In this document: positions 44,167 to 53,383 of the stretch, piece after piece
Layout of the letters: each line of letters opens with the position of its first letter
Position numbering within the stretch: position 1 is the first letter of the stretch
Source: an uncultured Acidobacteriota bacterium
GTDB taxonomy: Bacteria > Acidobacteriota > Blastocatellia > Pyrinomonadales > Pyrinomonadaceae
Direction: 5' to 3'
Length of the DNA stretch: 64,000 nucleotides
NCBI GenBank assembly: GCA_937871585.1
Contig: CALMPJ010000043.1
Coordinates: forward strand, 20,236-84,235
The notes under the pieces: generated by a model
What the model saw: the letters and a program-made list of their open reading frames with translations, nothing else
Databases searched by the model: none
Told to the model about the DNA's origin: nothing
Made by a program: the position numbers and the translations under genes

Positions 44167-45036
44167 ATGAAAACAGATAAATTCCTTGTCAACGAAGGTA
44201 CGAAGCTGAACCTCAAGAAACATGCCACAGACTTCACGGCTGATTATACCGATAAAAAGAAAGCTGCCGAAGATCTTCAGAAAAACGTCGAGAAGATACG
44301 CGAGCTTCAAGAGATCTTGTTTGCCGAAGGTGCACAGTCGCTGCTCATTGTTTTCCAAGCAATGGACGCCGCCGGCAAGGACAGCACGATCGAGCATGTG
44401 TTTTCGGGCGTGAATCCGCAGGGCTGTCACGTGGTTGGTTTCAAGCAGCCGTCAGCCGAGGAACTTGCTCACGACTTTCTATGGCGCTGCCAGAAAGCTC
44501 TGCCCGAACGCGGCAAGATCGGCATCTTCAACCGCTCGCACTACGAGGAAGTTCTCGTCGTTAAAGTACATCCCGAATATCTCGGTGCTCAGCGATTGCC
44601 GACGAGCCCTGACAAGGACAAGAAGTTTTGGAGCAAACGTTACGAGCAGATCCGCGACTGGGAATCGATGCTGGCCGCCAACGGCACGCAGATCATCAAA
44701 TTCTTCCTCAACGTTTCACGCGAAGAGCAAAAGGAACGCTTCATCGCCCGCATCGACGAACCAGCAAAGAACTGGAAATTCTCGATGGGCGACGTCAAAG
44801 AACGTGCTCTTTGGGATGACTATATGAAAGCCTACACCGACGCGATCTCGGCGACGTCAACCAAAGACGCTTCGTGGTATGTCATTCCGGCGGACAAGAA
44901 ATGGTTCATGCGTTTGGCAGTTTCCGAGATCATTGTCGAGAAACTAAAAGCAATGAAACCGGCATTCCCGACAGTTTCCGAAGAACATAAAGCCGAACTT
45001 GCGGAAGCGAAGAAAGCACTTGAAGCCGAGGCATAA
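44167..45036 (+). CDS. Polyphosphate kinase 2 family phosphotransferase
   Basis: The 289-residue protein belongs to PPK2. Walker A is DAAGKDS at about 67-73, in FQAMDAAGKDSTIEHVFSGVNPQG. Walker B/lid follows as RGKIGIFNRSHYEEVLVVKVHPE, with a basic RDWESMLAANGTQIIKFFLNVSREEQKERF helix. It uses polyphosphate to phosphorylate nucleotides, AMP/ADP or GDP depending on class. This single-domain form with IFNRSHYE is typical of class III-like enzymes that act on both mono- and diphosphates; the class is inferred. It converges on the second sugar dehydrogenase gene with no gap between stops. Confidence 0.93.
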   Translation: MKTDKFLVNEGTKLNLKKHATDFTADYTDKKKAAEDLQKNVEKIRELQEILFAEGAQSLLIVFQAMDAAGKDSTIEHVFSGVNPQGCHVVGFKQPSAEELAHDFLWRCQKALPERGKIGIFNRSHYEEVLVVKVHPEYLGAQRLPTSPDKDKKFWSKRYEQIRDWESMLAANGTQIIKFFLNVSREEQKERFIARIDEPAKNWKFSMGDVKERALWDDYMKAYTDAISATSTKDASWYVIPADKKWFMRLAVSEIIVEKLKAMKPAFPTVSEEHKAELAEAKKALEAEA

Positions 45037-46200
45037 CTACTTACCATCGGGTATGAGCCGCAATATTTTATCATCGCCATCAGCAGCTCTGCCGCGGCCG
45101 TCGCGGTTTGAGGTTGAGAAATAGATGAATCCGTCAGGGCCTTGTTCCATAGCACGAATTCGGCCGTAGGTGCCGTCGAGCAGGTTTTCTTGACGGACGA
45201 CCTTGCGGCCGTCGAGGACGACGCGAATTATCTTGGCACCACGAAGACAGCCGAAAAAGAAGTTGCCCTTGAACAGCGGAAACTTCATCGCGTCGTAAAA
45301 CATACCGCTGCCCGGTGCACACGCGGGCGAATATTCGAGCAGCGGCGAGACCATGCCGTCGCGAGTTTCGTTGTGATGTATCTCAGGCCAGCCGTAGTTT
45401 TTGCCGGCCTCGACTATGTTGACCTCGTCGCCGCCGGAGCCTTTGCCCTCGAAAAAGCTAGGGCCGTGTTCTGTTTGAAACATCAGTCCGCTGCCCGGCT
45501 GCCACGCCATTCCCTGAGCATTTCGGTGGCCCGTAGACCAAATTTCGGGCCGTGCACCGGTGGTTTTTGCGAGTGGATTGTCCTGCGGAACGGTTCCGTC
45601 GTCATTCAACCGCAACGTCTTTCCGGCGAGCGTGTCCATTTTCTGCCCGAGATTCCAATCGGTCGCGTCGCCGGTCGCGACGTAAAGTTTCTTGTCAGGA
45701 CCGAATCGAGCACGCATCCCGGCGTGGTTCGGAGCACCGGGAATTTTGTCGATGATGACCTTTGGGTCGTTGAATTTGCTGTCTTTGTATGTGTAACGAA
45801 CGACCTTGATCTGCTTTCCGTCCTGATTGTAGGCGTAACCGAGATAAACGAAATTGTTCTTCGGGAAATCGTAATGCAGAGTTATGTCCATCAGTCCGGA
45901 TTCGCTCGAAGGCTCGACATCCGGCACCGTAAATACTGGCTCAGCACGCAGCTTCCCTTTCTCGATAATACGAACGCGTCCGGGCCGCTCGGTCACGAGC
46001 ATGTTGCCATTCGGCAGCCACGCGAACGCCCATGGCACCTCCATTCCCGTGGCGACCGTTTCGACCTTGAACGAAACGCCGTCAAGCGTGTTGACAGCCG
46101 TGTTCCCTCCGATCTCGGACGTCGCAGAACAACATGTCAGCCAAATGGACGACGAAAGAATGAGACGAATTATTGTCTGCCCAAGTACTTTCATGTTCAT
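45037..46200 (-). CDS. PQQ-dependent sugar (aldose) dehydrogenase, probable lipoprotein
   Basis: The 387-residue protein (start at the ATG at 46200; ATG 46194 and TTG 46203 are alternatives) has a hydrophobic N-terminus ending WLTCC, a possible lipobox. The rest is a YliI/aldose-sugar-dehydrogenase-type propeller: VPWAFAWLPNGNMLVTERPGRVRII, HAGMRARFGPDKKLYVATGD, THRNAQGMAWQPG (here STGHRNAQ), and EHGPSFFEGKGSGGDEVN. Those histidines, the Arg and the Asp/Glu metal residues fit PQQ and calcium binding. It is the second such dehydrogenase in 4 kb. The gene is convergent with PPK2. Confidence 0.92.
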   Translation of the reverse strand: MNMKVLGQTIIRLILSSSIWLTCCSATSEIGGNTAVNTLDGVSFKVETVATGMEVPWAFAWLPNGNMLVTERPGRVRIIEKGKLRAEPVFTVPDVEPSSESGLMDITLHYDFPKNNFVYLGYAYNQDGKQIKVVRYTYKDSKFNDPKVIIDKIPGAPNHAGMRARFGPDKKLYVATGDATDWNLGQKMDTLAGKTLRLNDDGTVPQDNPLAKTTGARPEIWSTGHRNAQGMAWQPGSGLMFQTEHGPSFFEGKGSGGDEVNIVEAGKNYGWPEIHHNETRDGMVSPLLEYSPACAPGSGMFYDAMKFPLFKGNFFFGCLRGAKIIRVVLDGRKVVRQENLLDGTYGRIRAMEQGPDGFIYFSTSNRDGRGRAADGDDKILRLIPDGK

Positions 46201-46286
46201 CAATTAACGAGATGACTTCTCCCGGATCTTCGTGTGAAATCAGCCGCTAAAAACGACCCCCGATTCGATTGAATCATAACCGCAGC

Positions 46287-46877
46287 CTAGTTAACTCGCG
46301 AAATTTCGCAGGAGTAAAATCGCCAATCTTGGTCCGCCATCACATTTACCAAATGGTGCTTTCCATCTGCCTTTAATACTTCATACACAACTGTTACATG
46401 TCCGCCACTACCTGGGAGCGTAACGTCTTGCTGAAGTTCGGTGTTTCCGACCCAATCGCTGCCGACAACTGAGTATTTTGTTGGATTCTTAGATTCATTC
46501 TGAACTGAAACATCTACTAAATAGGTTCCGACCAATGTTGGCGTAAAGATACACCATAACCCTTTTCCTTTTCCGCCTGTAAAATAAGCCCAGTTCTCTT
46601 CATACTTTACGTATTCAGGCTTAAACAACGTCAATGAACCTTGACTAGGTTTGTTGCCGTCAGCAGGCGACAACTTGACCGATGAGACGAAACCTGCAAC
46701 CTTTCGATTAACAGACCTCGCTTTGTGAAAATCGGCGACGGCCTTTGCCTTTTGCACAAACGTAAGATCAGACGGTTTCGCTGTACGTTGCGAAAGCAGT
46801 TTGTCTATCTCAGGGCGTTGCGAAGCAACGCCCTGAGTCATTAACAGAATAAGGAAGGTCGGCAACCACAGTCTCAT
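46287..46877 (-). CDS. Secreted protein of unknown function
   Basis: I choose the ATG at 46877, preceded by GAGG at 8 bases; a GTG three codons earlier is possible. The 196-residue protein has a signal peptide (MRLWLPTFLILLMTQGVASQ). The mature domain is beta-rich with no family I recognise (GKGLWCIFTPTLVGTYLVDVSVQNES, then GHVTVVYEVLKADGKHH), and the strands suggest an Ig-like or jelly-roll fold. Two cysteines remain (WCIF and YSCE), which could bond. It stands alone between the sugar dehydrogenase and the VWA gene. Base composition looks more A/T-rich than in the flanks. Confidence 0.75.
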   Translation of the reverse strand: MRLWLPTFLILLMTQGVASQRPEIDKLLSQRTAKPSDLTFVQKAKAVADFHKARSVNRKVAGFVSSVKLSPADGNKPSQGSLTLFKPEYVKYEENWAYFTGGKGKGLWCIFTPTLVGTYLVDVSVQNESKNPTKYSVVGSDWVGNTELQQDVTLPGSGGHVTVVYEVLKADGKHHLVNVMADQDWRFYSCEISRVN

Positions 46878-46943
46878 AATTTTCACCTCAACAAATGTAT
46901 CTATTTCTCAGGTTTCGATAAGAAAACGATTCTAGCACATTAA

Positions 46944-49900
46944 TCAACTCGTTAATCGTCGATAAATATTTGGCATTCGTTCAGGTAGCGACAGAACATC
47001 ATCAATGATGGTGTAGCCGACGTTGCCGTATAGGTCGCGGAGTTCGGATTCGGATTCGCGGTCGATGGTGATGCAAAACGGCGTGATGCCGCACATTTTG
47101 GCTTCGGTCAGAGCCTCGCGAACGTCCTCGCGGGCGTATCTTGCGTCGCCGTAATCGTGGTCGTACGGACGTCCATCGGTCAAGATGATGAGCAGCTTGG
47201 TTCGCGATTCCTGACGCAGCAATTTATGAGCTGCGTGGCGAATGGCGGCACCGAGACGCGTGTTGTTCTGGAACGTGATTCCGCCGATGCGTTTTTCGAT
47301 CTCGTCCGAGTATTTTTCGTTGAAATCTTTGACGACGTAGAACTTCACGTTTCGCCGGCCATCGCTCGTGAAGCCGTTGATCGAGTACGTATCGCCGACG
47401 GCTTCGAGTGCTTCGCTCATCAGAACGAGGCCTTCTTTCTCGATCTCGATAATACGGCGTCCGGGATGTGTGTACGGCTGCAACGGATTTCGAGTGATCG
47501 TGCGAGCGGTCGACGATGATTGATCGAGCAATAACGACACAGCGACATCGCGTTGCTTTCGCAGACGTTTCGTGTAAATGTTTTCCGCTTGTTTACCATC
47601 GGCACGGCGATCTATGACGAAATCGACGAGTGCGTTCAGATCGTAGTCTTCGCCGTCGAATTCACGATTGATCTTGGTCAAATTCTCGGGCTTCATCAAT
47701 TGGAACTGATGACGGATCGACGAGATCACGCCCTTATAACGCGAACGTGCCAGCTCGACAAAATTGCGGTCGCCTTGCTTAACTTTTTTCTCGATCACGC
47801 GGCTCCAGCCGACGCGATAGTCGTTCAGGTCGCGGTCCCATTCGTCGTAGGAAAATGCGATATCGTCCGGCTCAAGCGGCATTTCAGGCATCTCGTTTCC
47901 GGACCAAGCCTCAGCACCCGACAAATCGTCAGGCTCGCCTTCGTCGTCAAGACTGTTCCAAGCATTGAACAGATCCGAAACATCCTGCGCCGTCCGCTCG
48001 CGTTCCCGCTGGACCTTGTCTTCGGTCACAGATTCGGCCGCTTCTTTGTCCTCGTAAGCGAATTCTTTTTCGTCTTCGCGGTTCTCAGTATCAGACTCTT
48101 GAAGTTGCTCAGGCGAAATATTTTGGAACAGATCGTAAACACGGCTCGTCGCCATTAGGCTGTCAGCGACAGAAGAAAGTCGTGAGTCAGCAGTCGCGAG
48201 TCGCGAGTGGAAGAACGTCTCGATGACAGATTCGATCTCTGAGACGATCTGACTGTAGAACATTTTCGCGTCATCGGTCGCGCCGCCGCACATTGTTATC
48301 TGAAACAGCAATTCGAACGGCACCTGGTGCATCGGGACGTCGAAAATATACGGTCGATTCTCGCGTAGATAAGTACGCATCAGATCGAGATCTTTGACCA
48401 AGCCGCGATATTCGTTTCGCAAACAATGGTCGATTCGGGCGTTCTCCATCGTTCCAAATATCTTGCGTGCGAGTCTCGGTTCGGGGAATACGTTGACGAT
48501 GGCTCGGTAATCGGAGCCAGTCGGCAGTTCGTCATCGACGGGCGGAATGTCATCAGGCCGTGCGGACTCACCTTTTTGCACGTCCTCGATATAACCGGCA
48601 AGTGAGAACGCATCGAGTTGGTCCGAGGTTGCTGAATACAATGACTTGAGTTCGGAATATGCGGCTTTTAATTCGTCTGAATCTTGAACAAAGGTTCCGA
48701 ATTCGATCTGTCCCGAACCGTGGGCTGCCAGCACTTTGTACAGCCGAAAATTGGTCTCGTCGTCCGGAAACTCGCCCACCGACGACGGCAGATATATCGT
48801 CTTGCCGTCGCCGATACGGGATTCCTGCGAGATCGCGGACAATGGTTCGATGCCAACCTCGCGGCCTGTTAGGGCTTCGACATAGAGCCGCAGAATATTG
48901 CCGATACGATCGAGGTCGAGGCCGAGCCGCGAACGGTGCAGTTTTTCGGCTGACTCGCGGGTTTCGAGTGCGAAATAGCTGCGGCGTGCTTTCGACGTAC
49001 TTTCGCGATTTTCTTCGATGCCCTCGGCGATCCAAGATTCGAACTGCTTGACCGAAACTTTCGCGAGAGCATCGCTGCTCGAACGAAACGCCGCCAACGC
49101 GCTCTCAGCATCGATCTCGGCGAGCAAGTCGATCTGCGCGAGCATGTGTGCGATGTTATTCGCTGCCTCTGATGGCCGGCCGCGAGTGATCGCTAGCAGA
49201 ATGCCCGGCGTCGATCTTAAAAATGAGATCAATACCGAATTGCCGTGCTTTCCGATCTTAAATGAGATCTCGGACCAAGCCGCGAACGAGTGCGGAGCGA
49301 TAGTCAAAACCTTGCTTCCCGACGAAACAAAATGAAGCGTCACGCTGCCGCCTAAGTCGAGCATTTCGAGCGACCGTTCAGCAAGGATGAGAGAATCGGC
49401 AGCGTTAAGCTTTTCGATAGCATCCGGAATTGCGGCCCACAGATCGGCCGTCATGCCGCCGGTTCGCTCAGCAAATGCGTTTCCAAGTGAGAACCATGCA
49501 TCTGCAACGAATTCGCGGTCATGCTCAAAACGCTCCAGCGCCTCGGCAACACTTATCGAGTTCGCAAGATAATCCGCGCTGTGTTTTGCCGAACGATTTG
49601 CGACTTCGAGTGCCAATTCGAGGAACTTTGCTAATTCAGTAGAATCACCCGAGCGTTCGGCGAGCTTTGGAATGAGCTTAAACGTCTCGGTCGCGGTCGA
49701 TGTCGAAAGAACGAGCTGCTTGGTACAAATGCGAAAGAGCAATGGACGGCAGTCTTCAGGAACGCCGGCCAGTTCTTCTGTTCCGGAAGAGAAAAAGGCT
49801 GAACCGACATCGGCGCTTGCCATCGCAAGACGGCGGCCAAGTTCACCCCAATTCTTTAGGTCGTCGGCGGACAGCAATTTCGCAGCGGCAGGAACTGCCT

Positions 49901-50054
49901 CGACAAAATCGCGGCTGACGCGCAGGCTAACGCCCGCGATCGCGGCGCTCGTCTCTAATGCCGCTCGCTTTTTGTCGGTCGGCAAGGCATTTAGTTTTCT
50001 TGCCAGGTCGCCGAATGAGTCTTTTGCGACTTGTTCCTTTTGATCGTCCGCCAT
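46944..50054 (-). CDS. NorD/CbbO-like von Willebrand factor A domain protein
   Basis: The 1036-residue protein has a long helical N-terminal part (repeated Ala/Leu-rich helices of HEAT-like character to about 540). An acidic middle region follows ([23 protein letters not shown]). The C-terminal VWA domain is of the NorD/CbbO type: [10 protein letters not shown] gives the MIDAS DxSxS, and [28 protein letters not shown] follows. Relatives work with MoxR/CbbQ AAA+ ATPases to activate enzymes by metal insertion or remodelling. No such ATPase gene is in the window, so this is an orphan. It is the last gene of the envelope block, 13 bases after the FHA-peptidase gene. Cytoplasmic. Confidence 0.85.
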   Translation of the reverse strand: MADDQKEQVAKDSFGDLARKLNALPTDKKRAALETSAAIAGVSLRVSRDFVEAVPAAAKLLSADDLKNWGELGRRLAMASADVGSAFFSSGTEELAGVPEDCRPLLFRICTKQLVLSTSTATETFKLIPKLAERSGDSTELAKFLELALEVANRSAKHSADYLANSISVAEALERFEHDREFVADAWFSLGNAFAERTGGMTADLWAAIPDAIEKLNAADSLILAERSLEMLDLGGSVTLHFVSSGSKVLTIAPHSFAAWSEISFKIGKHGNSVLISFLRSTPGILLAITRGRPSEAANNIAHMLAQIDLLAEIDAESALAAFRSSSDALAKVSVKQFESWIAEGIEENRESTSKARRSYFALETRESAEKLHRSRLGLDLDRIGNILRLYVEALTGREVGIEPLSAISQESRIGDGKTIYLPSSVGEFPDDETNFRLYKVLAAHGSGQIEFGTFVQDSDELKAAYSELKSLYSATSDQLDAFSLAGYIEDVQKGESARPDDIPPVDDELPTGSDYRAIVNVFPEPRLARKIFGTMENARIDHCLRNEYRGLVKDLDLMRTYLRENRPYIFDVPMHQVPFELLFQITMCGGATDDAKMFYSQIVSEIESVIETFFHSRLATADSRLSSVADSLMATSRVYDLFQNISPEQLQESDTENREDEKEFAYEDKEAAESVTEDKVQRERERTAQDVSDLFNAWNSLDDEGEPDDLSGAEAWSGNEMPEMPLEPDDIAFSYDEWDRDLNDYRVGWSRVIEKKVKQGDRNFVELARSRYKGVISSIRHQFQLMKPENLTKINREFDGEDYDLNALVDFVIDRRADGKQAENIYTKRLRKQRDVAVSLLLDQSSSTARTITRNPLQPYTHPGRRIIEIEKEGLVLMSEALEAVGDTYSINGFTSDGRRNVKFYVVKDFNEKYSDEIEKRIGGITFQNNTRLGAAIRHAAHKLLRQESRTKLLIILTDGRPYDHDYGDARYAREDVREALTEAKMCGITPFCITIDRESESELRDLYGNVGYTIIDDVLSLPERMPNIYRRLTS

Positions 50055-50067
50055 CTATAAGACTAGT

Positions 50068-51558
50068 TTACATCTTTGGCGGGCGTCCGTCAGAGTAGAT
50101 GAACACGTGAAAGCAGGCATTGGCACCATATTCGATCAAGGCATCGAGCTTACCGGCATTTTCCATTTCGGCGAGCTTGTTCATAACGAAATTCTGCTCC
50201 TCGGCCGTCATGTGCTTGCGCGCTAGGTCGAATGCACACCCCGATGTGTGCGGCGGAAGGCTGCCCGGGCCGCGAACGGGGAACGAGTTCGCATTCGTCG
50301 CATTCAATCCGATCTGATAGTCCATCGAACGCGTCAGCGAAGTTACGCGAAGCGGCCGCTTGAATTTTCCGTGATACGCACCTGCGAGTTCGAGCAAGAT
50401 CGGACGTGCCAATTTGTTGAACATACGCAGCAGCCGAATACGCATCTGCTTGCGATGAGCGGCATTGCTCAGGTCGTATTTCTGACCCGAGAAATCGGAA
50501 GCAAGTTTAACAAGAGCGTCGAACTTTGGATTGCCGGCTGCAAGTTCGCTGCGAACATTAGGAAACGCAAACGACATGAACGGCCCGTCGCTGGCGCTGC
50601 CGCCGACGTCGAGATAGTAGCTCTCGCCGGCCATCGGCATCTCGATAAGCTCCTTGCCGATACGCTTGATCGCGAGGTCACCGAAATCGAGCGGCTGCTG
50701 ATATCCTGACTCGTTCATCTCGCGAAGCTTTGCTTTCTGCTTTATCACGCCGTCGCCAAACAGTTCTTTCGGCACATTCAAACCACTCGGCCTGATGCCG
50801 GTCTCGCCGTTTCTCGGTTCCATGGCTACCTTCTGCCGGTCAGCGAGCAGTGCGGCGGAAACGTTGAGGTCAGGTTCGCCCTCTGTTGCCTTGGAACCTG
50901 TAATATCGGTAACCGTTGAGGCGTCGATCTCTTTTTCTTCGACTTCCCACGAAGCCATCAGGTCGTCGAGATCGTCGTCATTCTCGCCGCCGAGCGGATC
51001 GATGACGCGCATCGGAATTACGCTCGCAGTGTTAATGACAGGCGTAGGACGAACCGAATTCGTTGCAGAGTTTGTCGCATCGCCGGAAGAGAAAACAAGT
51101 GCAACAATCGCAACAGCGACTATCACGCCTATCATAGCGAACGATCCGAAGACGATCTTTGCTGAGTGATCATTTGGCTCCGGCGTTTTTGGCGAAACGA
51201 CCGTCGGTGTTACAAAGACCGGACTTTCGGGTTCTGGTTCCGCAACCGATTCGGGCTCCTCGGCACCAATTTGAATAGCGATCGTAGTGTATGTGCCGAG
51301 TCTAAGCGTGTCGCCGTTTCGCACGATGACCGGCGAAGAGCCCATCTGTTTGCCGTTGAGGAATGTGCCGTTGGTCGAGCCTTCGTCGACGACGAGTACA
51401 TCGTCACCGTCGCGAAATATCGTCGTGTTTCGTCGTGAAAGTCCGGTATCCGAAAGTGTTAGCGAAGCAGCGTCGGTTCGGCCGATAGTGATCTCGTCGG
51501 CAAGTTCAATTGATTGAGAGCCGTCGGGAGAATCGATCTTGAGTGTGACCGTCTGCAT
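50068..51558 (-). CDS. FHA domain - membrane helix - M15-like (DUF5715) peptidase fusion
   Basis: The 496-residue protein has an N-terminal FHA domain (about 15-95: ITIGRTDAASLTLSDTGLSRRN, DEGSTNGTFLNGKQM), which binds phosphothreonine in the cytoplasm. A linker and one membrane helix follow (about 134-155). The periplasmic C-terminal domain matches DUF5715, a D-Ala-D-Ala carboxypeptidase-like M15 fold: RVTSLTRSMDYQ, HTSGCAFD (His437, Asp444) and CFHVFIY (His484) form a plausible zinc site. It would let a cytoplasmic phosphorylation signal act on a cell-wall peptidase. The ATG overlaps the small zinc-ribbon gene by one base. Confidence 0.88.
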   Translation of the reverse strand: MQTVTLKIDSPDGSQSIELADEITIGRTDAASLTLSDTGLSRRNTTIFRDGDDVLVVDEGSTNGTFLNGKQMGSSPVIVRNGDTLRLGTYTTIAIQIGAEEPESVAEPEPESPVFVTPTVVSPKTPEPNDHSAKIVFGSFAMIGVIVAVAIVALVFSSGDATNSATNSVRPTPVINTASVIPMRVIDPLGGENDDDLDDLMASWEVEEKEIDASTVTDITGSKATEGEPDLNVSAALLADRQKVAMEPRNGETGIRPSGLNVPKELFGDGVIKQKAKLREMNESGYQQPLDFGDLAIKRIGKELIEMPMAGESYYLDVGGSASDGPFMSFAFPNVRSELAAGNPKFDALVKLASDFSGQKYDLSNAAHRKQMRIRLLRMFNKLARPILLELAGAYHGKFKRPLRVTSLTRSMDYQIGLNATNANSFPVRGPGSLPPHTSGCAFDLARKHMTAEEQNFVMNKLAEMENAGKLDALIEYGANACFHVFIYSDGRPPKM

Positions 51559-51779
51559 CAGTGATGATGATCATCGGCGACTTCCTTGAGTTTCGAGATA
51601 TCGAGCAGTTTCGAAAATTGATCAAAATGGAACATCGTCTCGTCCTTACAATTCTCGCAGAAAAACGTCACGTCCTCGCCGAGATACATATCTTTGAGAT
51701 GATACGCAATAAAACAGCCGTAGCAGCGTTGAATACGCTTGCCAAAATCAACGAGCACTTCTTCGGTGGCTTCCATCAT
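51558..51779 (-). CDS. Small double-CxxC (zinc-ribbon-like) protein
   Basis: The 73-residue protein has Cys19-x2-Cys22 and Cys41-x2-Cys44, likely one zinc ribbon, and a C-terminal ADDHHH tail that could bind metal. An acidic/aromatic stretch (MFHFDQFSKLLDISKL) follows the second pair. The family is not recognised. It overlaps lpxA by four bases (ATGA) and the FHA-peptidase gene by one base, so it is translated with both. A partner or adaptor role in the FHA/VWA system is inferred from this alone. A start at the second ATG is possible. Confidence 0.78.
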   Translation of the reverse strand: MMEATEEVLVDFGKRIQRCYGCFIAYHLKDMYLGEDVTFFCENCKDETMFHFDQFSKLLDISKLKEVADDHHH

Positions 51780-52552
51780 TTGATCACGCCTCGCTTGGAA
51801 GATGTTATGAAATCAACGAGCAGTGCGACCTCGGGACAATCTTTGATCTCTGCGGCGATCCGTTCGACAGCCTGAGTCGTGTTCATTTTCGATGAAAGCA
51901 GTAGGTGAAATGCGTGGTTCAATTGACTGATCGTTTCGCGGGAATAGCCGCGACGTTTAGCACCAACCTTGTTCAGACCGTAACATTTCGCGTGATTGCC
52001 CTGAACGATGGCGAACGGCATCGCGTCCTTTACGACGACAGAATAGCCGCCAATGAACGCCTCGCGGCCGACGCGGCAAAACTGATGCACACCCGAATAC
52101 GCACCGACGCTTGCACGATCGTCGATCTCGACGTGTCCGGCAAGTGTCGCTGCATTTGCCATAATGATCTCGCTGCCGAGTTGGCAATCGTGCGCGACAT
52201 GAGCCTGAGCCATCAGCAGGTTATTGTCGCCGATACGCGTAACACCGCCGCCGCCGGCTGTGCCTCGATGCACAGTGACGAACTCGCGAATATTATTCTT
52301 TTTACCGATGACGGTTTCGGTAGGTTCACCTGCATATTTAAGGTCTTGAGGGCCAAGACCGATCGAGGCGAAAGGAAAGATGTGTGTCTCGTTGCCGATC
52401 GAAGTGATACCGTCGACAACAACGTGCGATTCGAGTCGAACCGCATTGCCAAGCGTCACATTATCTCCGACCGTGCAAAACGGCCCAATGTGACAATCAT
52501 CGGCGATGATCGCCGACGGACTGACCACCGCAGTTTCATGAATAAATGGCAT
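51776..52552 (-). CDS. lpxA: UDP-N-acetylglucosamine acyltransferase LpxA
   Basis: The 258-residue left-handed beta-helix acyltransferase adds a 3-hydroxyacyl chain from ACP to UDP-GlcNAc, the first step of lipid A synthesis. The hexapeptide repeats are clear (ADDCHIGPFCTVGDNVTLG). The block MAQAHVAHDCQLG contains the catalytic His (His121), matching His125 of the E. coli enzyme, and VTVHRGTAGGGGVTRIG is the acyl-chain ruler region. The C-terminal helical domain is present. It overlaps the small zinc-ribbon gene downstream by four bases and starts five bases after the small membrane-protein gene. Cytoplasmic. Confidence 0.97.
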   Translation of the reverse strand: MPFIHETAVVSPSAIIADDCHIGPFCTVGDNVTLGNAVRLESHVVVDGITSIGNETHIFPFASIGLGPQDLKYAGEPTETVIGKKNNIREFVTVHRGTAGGGGVTRIGDNNLLMAQAHVAHDCQLGSEIIMANAATLAGHVEIDDRASVGAYSGVHQFCRVGREAFIGGYSVVVKDAMPFAIVQGNHAKCYGLNKVGAKRRGYSRETISQLNHAFHLLLSSKMNTTQAVERIAAEIKDCPEVALLVDFITSSKRGVIK

Positions 52553-52556
52553 CAGA

Positions 52557-52838
52557 TCAATTTGATTCGTCGTTTTCGAGCGACTGTGTAGCGATACGAG
52601 CCGCCTTTGCTCTACGAGCTATAAGGTAAGTAAAAATAACGGTCGCCGGAATGGAGAGCAGAACACCAAACAATGCTCCGCCTACAACGGTTACTCCAAT
52701 GCCAATGAGTCCAAGTTTCAGTTGCTTATTGAAATGACCAAACAGTAGCGGTATTAGGCCCAAGGCGATGCCGATCACAACGTTGATCAGTATCACCATG
52801 CCGATAGCTTCGCGGCTTGTTAGCTGAACTGCGTCCAT
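52557..52838 (-). CDS. Small two-helix membrane protein between fabZ and lpxA
   Basis: The 93-residue protein has two or three membrane helices (about residues 11-34 and 43-72) and a short basic, charged tail (IARRAKAARIATQSLENDESN). The ATG directly follows the fabZ stop with no gap, and lpxA starts four bases after its stop, so it is part of the lipid A transcript. It has no family I recognise. In other bacteria fabZ is usually followed directly by lpxA. A role in lipid A or envelope assembly is inferred from position only. Confidence 0.78.
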   Translation of the reverse strand: MDAVQLTSREAIGMVILINVVIGIALGLIPLLFGHFNKQLKLGLIGIGVTVVGGALFGVLLSIPATVIFTYLIARRAKAARIATQSLENDESN

Positions 52839-53288
52839 CTACGACTCCTTTGGACGGTCGGCGATGACCGACATTATCGTTGCCTCGGCGGTCACGTTGC
52901 CGTCGACCATGGCGATCCCGCGCATTTTCTGCATTCTGCTTCCGATACGAAGTGCCGTTACCTCGAGAGTTAGAGTGTCGCCAGGCACGACCGGACGGCG
53001 AAACTTTGCTTCTTCCAAGCCGCTAAAGAAAGGGATCTTTTCATCGCGATCCTCAAACTCTCTTAACGCAAGTATCGCACCGACCTGGGCCAATGCTTCG
53101 ATCTGCAGCACGCCCGGCATCACGGGAGCTTCTGGAAAATGGCCCGCGAAAAAGTGCTCATTTACGGTTACTTGCTTGATTCCAACTATACGGACCCGCG
53201 GTTCTAGTTCGATGATCTTGTCCACCAAGAGAAACGGATATCGGTGGGGAAGTATCTTTTGGATGGCGACAGAATCGAGTATTGACAT
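52839..53288 (-). CDS. fabZ: 3-hydroxyacyl-ACP dehydratase FabZ
   Basis: The 149-residue hot-dog-fold enzyme dehydrates 3-hydroxyacyl-ACP in fatty-acid elongation. Catalytic His50 and Glu64 lie in AGHFPEAPVMPGVLQIEALAQ, and HRYPFLLVDKI opens the family pattern. Its usual association with lpxA reflects competition for the same 3-hydroxyacyl-ACP pool. It is followed with no gap by the small membrane protein and is separated from the skp genes upstream by a terminator-like hairpin. No LpxC domain is fused. Cytoplasmic. Confidence 0.97.
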   Translation of the reverse strand: MSILDSVAIQKILPHRYPFLLVDKIIELEPRVRIVGIKQVTVNEHFFAGHFPEAPVMPGVLQIEALAQVGAILALREFEDRDEKIPFFSGLEEAKFRRPVVPGDTLTLEVTALRIGSRMQKMRGIAMVDGNVTAEATIMSVIADRPKES

Positions 53289-53314
53289 AAATTAATCTAC
53301 GGCTACAAAAACAT

Positions 53315-53359
53315 ATAAGCCAAACTGGCCAAAAAAGCAATTTTGGCCGTTTGGCTTAT
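53315..53359 (-). terminator. Terminator hairpin between skp and fabZ
   Basis: A 19-base inverted repeat (53315-53334 and 53341-53359, one bulged base) with a six-base loop is followed on the minus strand by a short T run. It should end or attenuate transcription from the skp gene, and because it is so symmetric it may act in both directions. Transcription into fabZ must then start again or read through. Confidence 0.75.
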
Positions 53360-53383
53360 GAGTAAGAACCTAAGCGTCTGCGA

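Noticed and set aside
45142..46215. 357-codon plus-strand frame
   Set aside because: Antisense to the aldose dehydrogenase gene; no family sequence.
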